Source of the DNA: Pseudomonadota bacterium
GTDB lineage: Bacteria; Desulfobacterota; Desulfobacteria; Desulfobacterales; JAHIVH01
Length of the DNA stretch: 64,000 nucleotides
Assembly (NCBI GenBank): GCA_018816735.1
Contig: JAHIVH010000120.1
Location: 16,266 to 80,265, forward strand
Reading direction: 5' to 3'
Numbering within the stretch: position 1 is the first letter of the stretch; each line of letters opens with the position of its first letter. The position numbers were made by a program, and so were the translations under genes. The notes below the pieces were generated by a model. That model did not search any database and was not told the DNA's origin. It was given only the letters and a program-made list of their open reading frames with translations. This document shows positions 61,448 to 64,000 of the stretch, piece after piece.

Positions 61448-62845
61448 TTATTGTTTAGGAAATACAGCCTTTGGTTTTTCAGTGTTACCCGTCGCATTTG
61501 GGTAGTCCGTGGATATATATGATTTTTTATTGTGTTTGATCATATCTCTGGCCTCTTCCATGAACCCATTGTATCTTTTTTTGCATTCATAAAATCCATG
61601 CCACCAGGTGTAGTCGGGGGCCATCATGGCAGATCCCATTCGGGCGCGTCTTCCTTCGTGGTGCCACAGCTCATAGAACTCAACCTCAAGCGGTTCATCG
61701 AAAAATCGGGTCTGGTCCAGAAGACCCTTTTCATTCAGCTCATCAAAAACCGCCTTTGCAGGTTTAAAATAGACATTATTATATTCCTGAACCACTTTAT
61801 CAAGCTTCATGTAGTGATCGTCCACCCATGTTTTTCCGTGGCACTGGGTGCAGACTTCTTTCATTTTATCTCTTTCGGTTTCCCAGTTGGTTTTTGCCGG
61901 AAGCGGTTTAAATTCGGATGGCCTTACGGTTAAGGGCGCCTGAAGTTCCCATGACAATCTTTCCGTGACATCATGTGAGGTTAATACACTTCCTGCACCG
62001 GACATGTGGCAGGACGCGCACGTGGGACCCCGGAAATCAACGCCTGGAGACCAGGTGCCTGGTGCAGCCTCCCAGTTGTAATCATCACCAAATGCGTCAT
62101 AAATATCGCCATGCTTGGATTCGGTGAATATTTCAATCTGGGGATGATCCGGCCCTAAATGGCACTGGCCGCAAGCTTGGGGCTTCCTTGCTTCCATCAC
62201 GGAGAACCGGTGGCGGGTGTGGCAGCTGGTGCAGCTTCCCTTGCTGCCATCCAGATTGATTCTTCCCACGCCCACATTTGGCCAGGTTTCAGAGGTAAGC
62301 TTGCCATCTTTCATTTCAAGGACCGTGCCATGGCAGTGATAGCAGCCAGCAGTCCTTTCAACATCGCTGTTCATGCCTTTGTTCAGCCAGGGGTCGATTT
62401 TCCATATGATTTCCATAGTATTGGCATGTTTGCTTACGCTGTATTGTTTGGCTTCATCCGGATGGCATCTGGAGCAGTCCTTTGGGGTGACAACCGCAGC
62501 AATCGGAATTTTATATTCCTTTGTCCCGAATTTCTGGTCAGATCGCTCATATTGTTTGAAATGGGCCTGGCTGACATCAGGATCGCTCGCCTCGGCCTTA
62601 TGGCAGTCAATGCAGGTGATGTTGGCGCTGGCATGACGGCTGCCCGCCCAGTCGGCAAAAAGGCCCGGATGCTCTTTTTTATGACAGTCAATGCAGGCGA
62701 TCGCTTCCCTGGGCATGCTTCTTTCAATGCGGAACTCCTTGTCCTTGGCTGTATTGACTTGGGCAAAGGCATTCTCAGAAAGTGTGATGGCAAAGACCAT
62801 CATCACCAAAAGCATATACAGTCTTCCTGATACAGATTTTCTCAT
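61448..62845 (-). CDS. Octaheme c-type cytochrome of hydroxylamine oxidoreductase (HAO) type
   Basis: Signal peptide and eight CXXCH motifs (CIDCH, CIDCH, CSRCH, CYHCH, CTSCH, CGQCH, CASCH, CTQCH); CGQCHLGPDHPQIEI and MMAPDYTWWHGFYE. Confidence 0.9.
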   Translation of the reverse strand: MRKSVSGRLYMLLVMMVFAITLSENAFAQVNTAKDKEFRIERSMPREAIACIDCHKKEHPGLFADWAGSRHASANITCIDCHKAEASDPDVSQAHFKQYERSDQKFGTKEYKIPIAAVVTPKDCSRCHPDEAKQYSVSKHANTMEIIWKIDPWLNKGMNSDVERTAGCYHCHGTVLEMKDGKLTSETWPNVGVGRINLDGSKGSCTSCHTRHRFSVMEARKPQACGQCHLGPDHPQIEIFTESKHGDIYDAFGDDYNWEAAPGTWSPGVDFRGPTCASCHMSGAGSVLTSHDVTERLSWELQAPLTVRPSEFKPLPAKTNWETERDKMKEVCTQCHGKTWVDDHYMKLDKVVQEYNNVYFKPAKAVFDELNEKGLLDQTRFFDEPLEVEFYELWHHEGRRARMGSAMMAPDYTWWHGFYECKKRYNGFMEEARDMIKHNKKSYISTDYPNATGNTEKPKAVFPKQ

Positions 62846-62888
62846 GGCATCTCTCTCCCTGTTTTTTTACATATGAAACGAATAATTT

Positions 62889-63440
62889 TTATAAGCCCAA
62901 CCCTCTGTATGTATTTTCATACTGTTTATATCTGAAAACTTCCGAAGAATTGTGGACCAGATTTTTATGGCAGTCCACGCAACGTTTTTCATAACCTGCC
63001 CGCGTAAAAAGGACATCCCTGTGTGCGAGCATGGCACCTCTTTTATTGGGGATATAAAGGATATTTCTGTGGCATTTCATGCACTGGGCGTTTTTAAATG
63101 ATGCATAGGCCGATTCTCTTGCTTTCAGGCGATCATAGTCATTGTGAACAAAATGGGCAAAAACGTCTTTCATGCCGTGCATGGTTTTCTGATAGAAAAA
63201 ATTCAGCATGTCATGGGGGGCAGGAAGGTGGCAATCCATGCAGTCTGCCACGAATCCCTGTTCGTTGTTGACGTGGGTTGACGTCCGCCATTCATTGACT
63301 GCAGGTTGAATTTCATGGCAGGAGGCGCAGAACTGGGGGGTTGATGTCCTGACCATCGTATAGTAGGTGATGCTGAAGACCGGCAAACTCAATAATACAC
63401 CAAGTCCAACAAGCAAGACGCTGATAATGAATTTGTTCAT
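62889..63440 (-). CDS. NapC/NrfH-type membrane-anchored tetraheme cytochrome c
   Basis: N-terminal TM anchor and four CXXCH motifs (CASCH, CMDCH, CMKCH, CVDCH). Confidence 0.92.
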   Translation of the reverse strand: MNKFIISVLLVGLGVLLSLPVFSITYYTMVRTSTPQFCASCHEIQPAVNEWRTSTHVNNEQGFVADCMDCHLPAPHDMLNFFYQKTMHGMKDVFAHFVHNDYDRLKARESAYASFKNAQCMKCHRNILYIPNKRGAMLAHRDVLFTRAGYEKRCVDCHKNLVHNSSEVFRYKQYENTYRGLGL

Positions 63441-63797
63441 GATTCCCTCATGATGCTGATTTTTTAGTCAGGCCTTCACTTGCAAAACAGGCGGTTGAAT
63501 ATTTTATTAAGGTTATCTTACAATCTTAAAAACGTTTTACTATCTCTGATTCCGGATGATTTGTTTTACGAGCAATACTGTCACAAGGTGCGTTGTCTGT
63601 ATCAGATGGATGGTTATCCGCATCATTTAATGATATTTAGAATTTCTGTTTTTATAGGTGATTGAGCCGGAAAAGTAAAGACTAAAAATGGACGTTTCGA
63701 TGGAAACAGATATTCAAGATAAATGCCGGGCTATAGGTATTTGTTATCAATGAAAGGTGCTATAAAGCAAGCCAGGTAAATTGGGTGTGGAATTGTG

Positions 63798-63839
63798 CCA
63801 TGTTCTGCCCTTGCATATTCCTGCAAGGGCAGAACATGG
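63798..63839. repeat. Perfect 18-bp inverted repeat with 6-nt loop
   Basis: CCATGTTCTGCCCTTGCA-TATTCC-TGCAAGGGCAGAACATGG. Confidence 0.8.
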
Positions 63840-64000
63840 ACTTCAAAAATTTATAGCCATAAGTTCAATGCCGTTTCCTTAAGAGTTTTGTTTATAAGCG
63901 TAATGAAATTGTTTTTGCTTAACCTTATGTTTTCTGGGGTATTCTCTGCCCGGTCGAATACTTTCAGTTGTTTTTATAAAAAGAGAGCATACTTTTAAAA

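Noticed and set aside
63795-63998. 67-aa ORF at the window end
   Set aside because: Starts inside the 18-bp inverted repeat, runs to the window edge and shows no recognisable domain.

Overview
The window reads as a gene-dense bacterial chromosome segment. Gene content (DapL, two MoeA paralogs, multiheme cytochromes, an SLC13 transporter, many two-component proteins) suggests a sulfate-reducer-like deltaproteobacterium (Desulfobacterota); this is inference, since no rRNA or taxonomic marker was seen. I support about 55 protein-coding genes, one convincing cobalamin riboswitch (38680-38847, minus strand) and several hairpin terminators. I recognised no tRNA/rRNA genes, CRISPR arrays or intact mobile elements. 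Main points for follow-up: (1) a B12-riboswitch-led operon with a TrpD-like phosphoribosyltransferase and one ORF joining a Zn-alcohol dehydrogenase in frame to CobT, with an internal RBS+ATG at the junction; (2) a PfkB kinase / eukaryotic-type phosphomannomutase / divergent phosphohexomutase / MYG1-like cluster; (3) an SLC13 transporter, REC, degenerate histidine kinase and REC array next to PTS-IIA, a P-II-like protein and a CPA2 antiporter; (4) an octaheme HAO-like cytochrome paired with a NapC/NrfH-type tetraheme; (5) an LsrF-like aldolase outside any visible lsr locus; (6) a GAF / atypical kinase / UspA run; (7) a substrate-binding-protein/PAS hybrid kinase split by an apparent frameshift; (8) a QseE-QseG-QseF-like kinase/coiled-coil protein/sigma54-regulator operon. 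Functional calls come from reading motifs in the translations; no database search was run.
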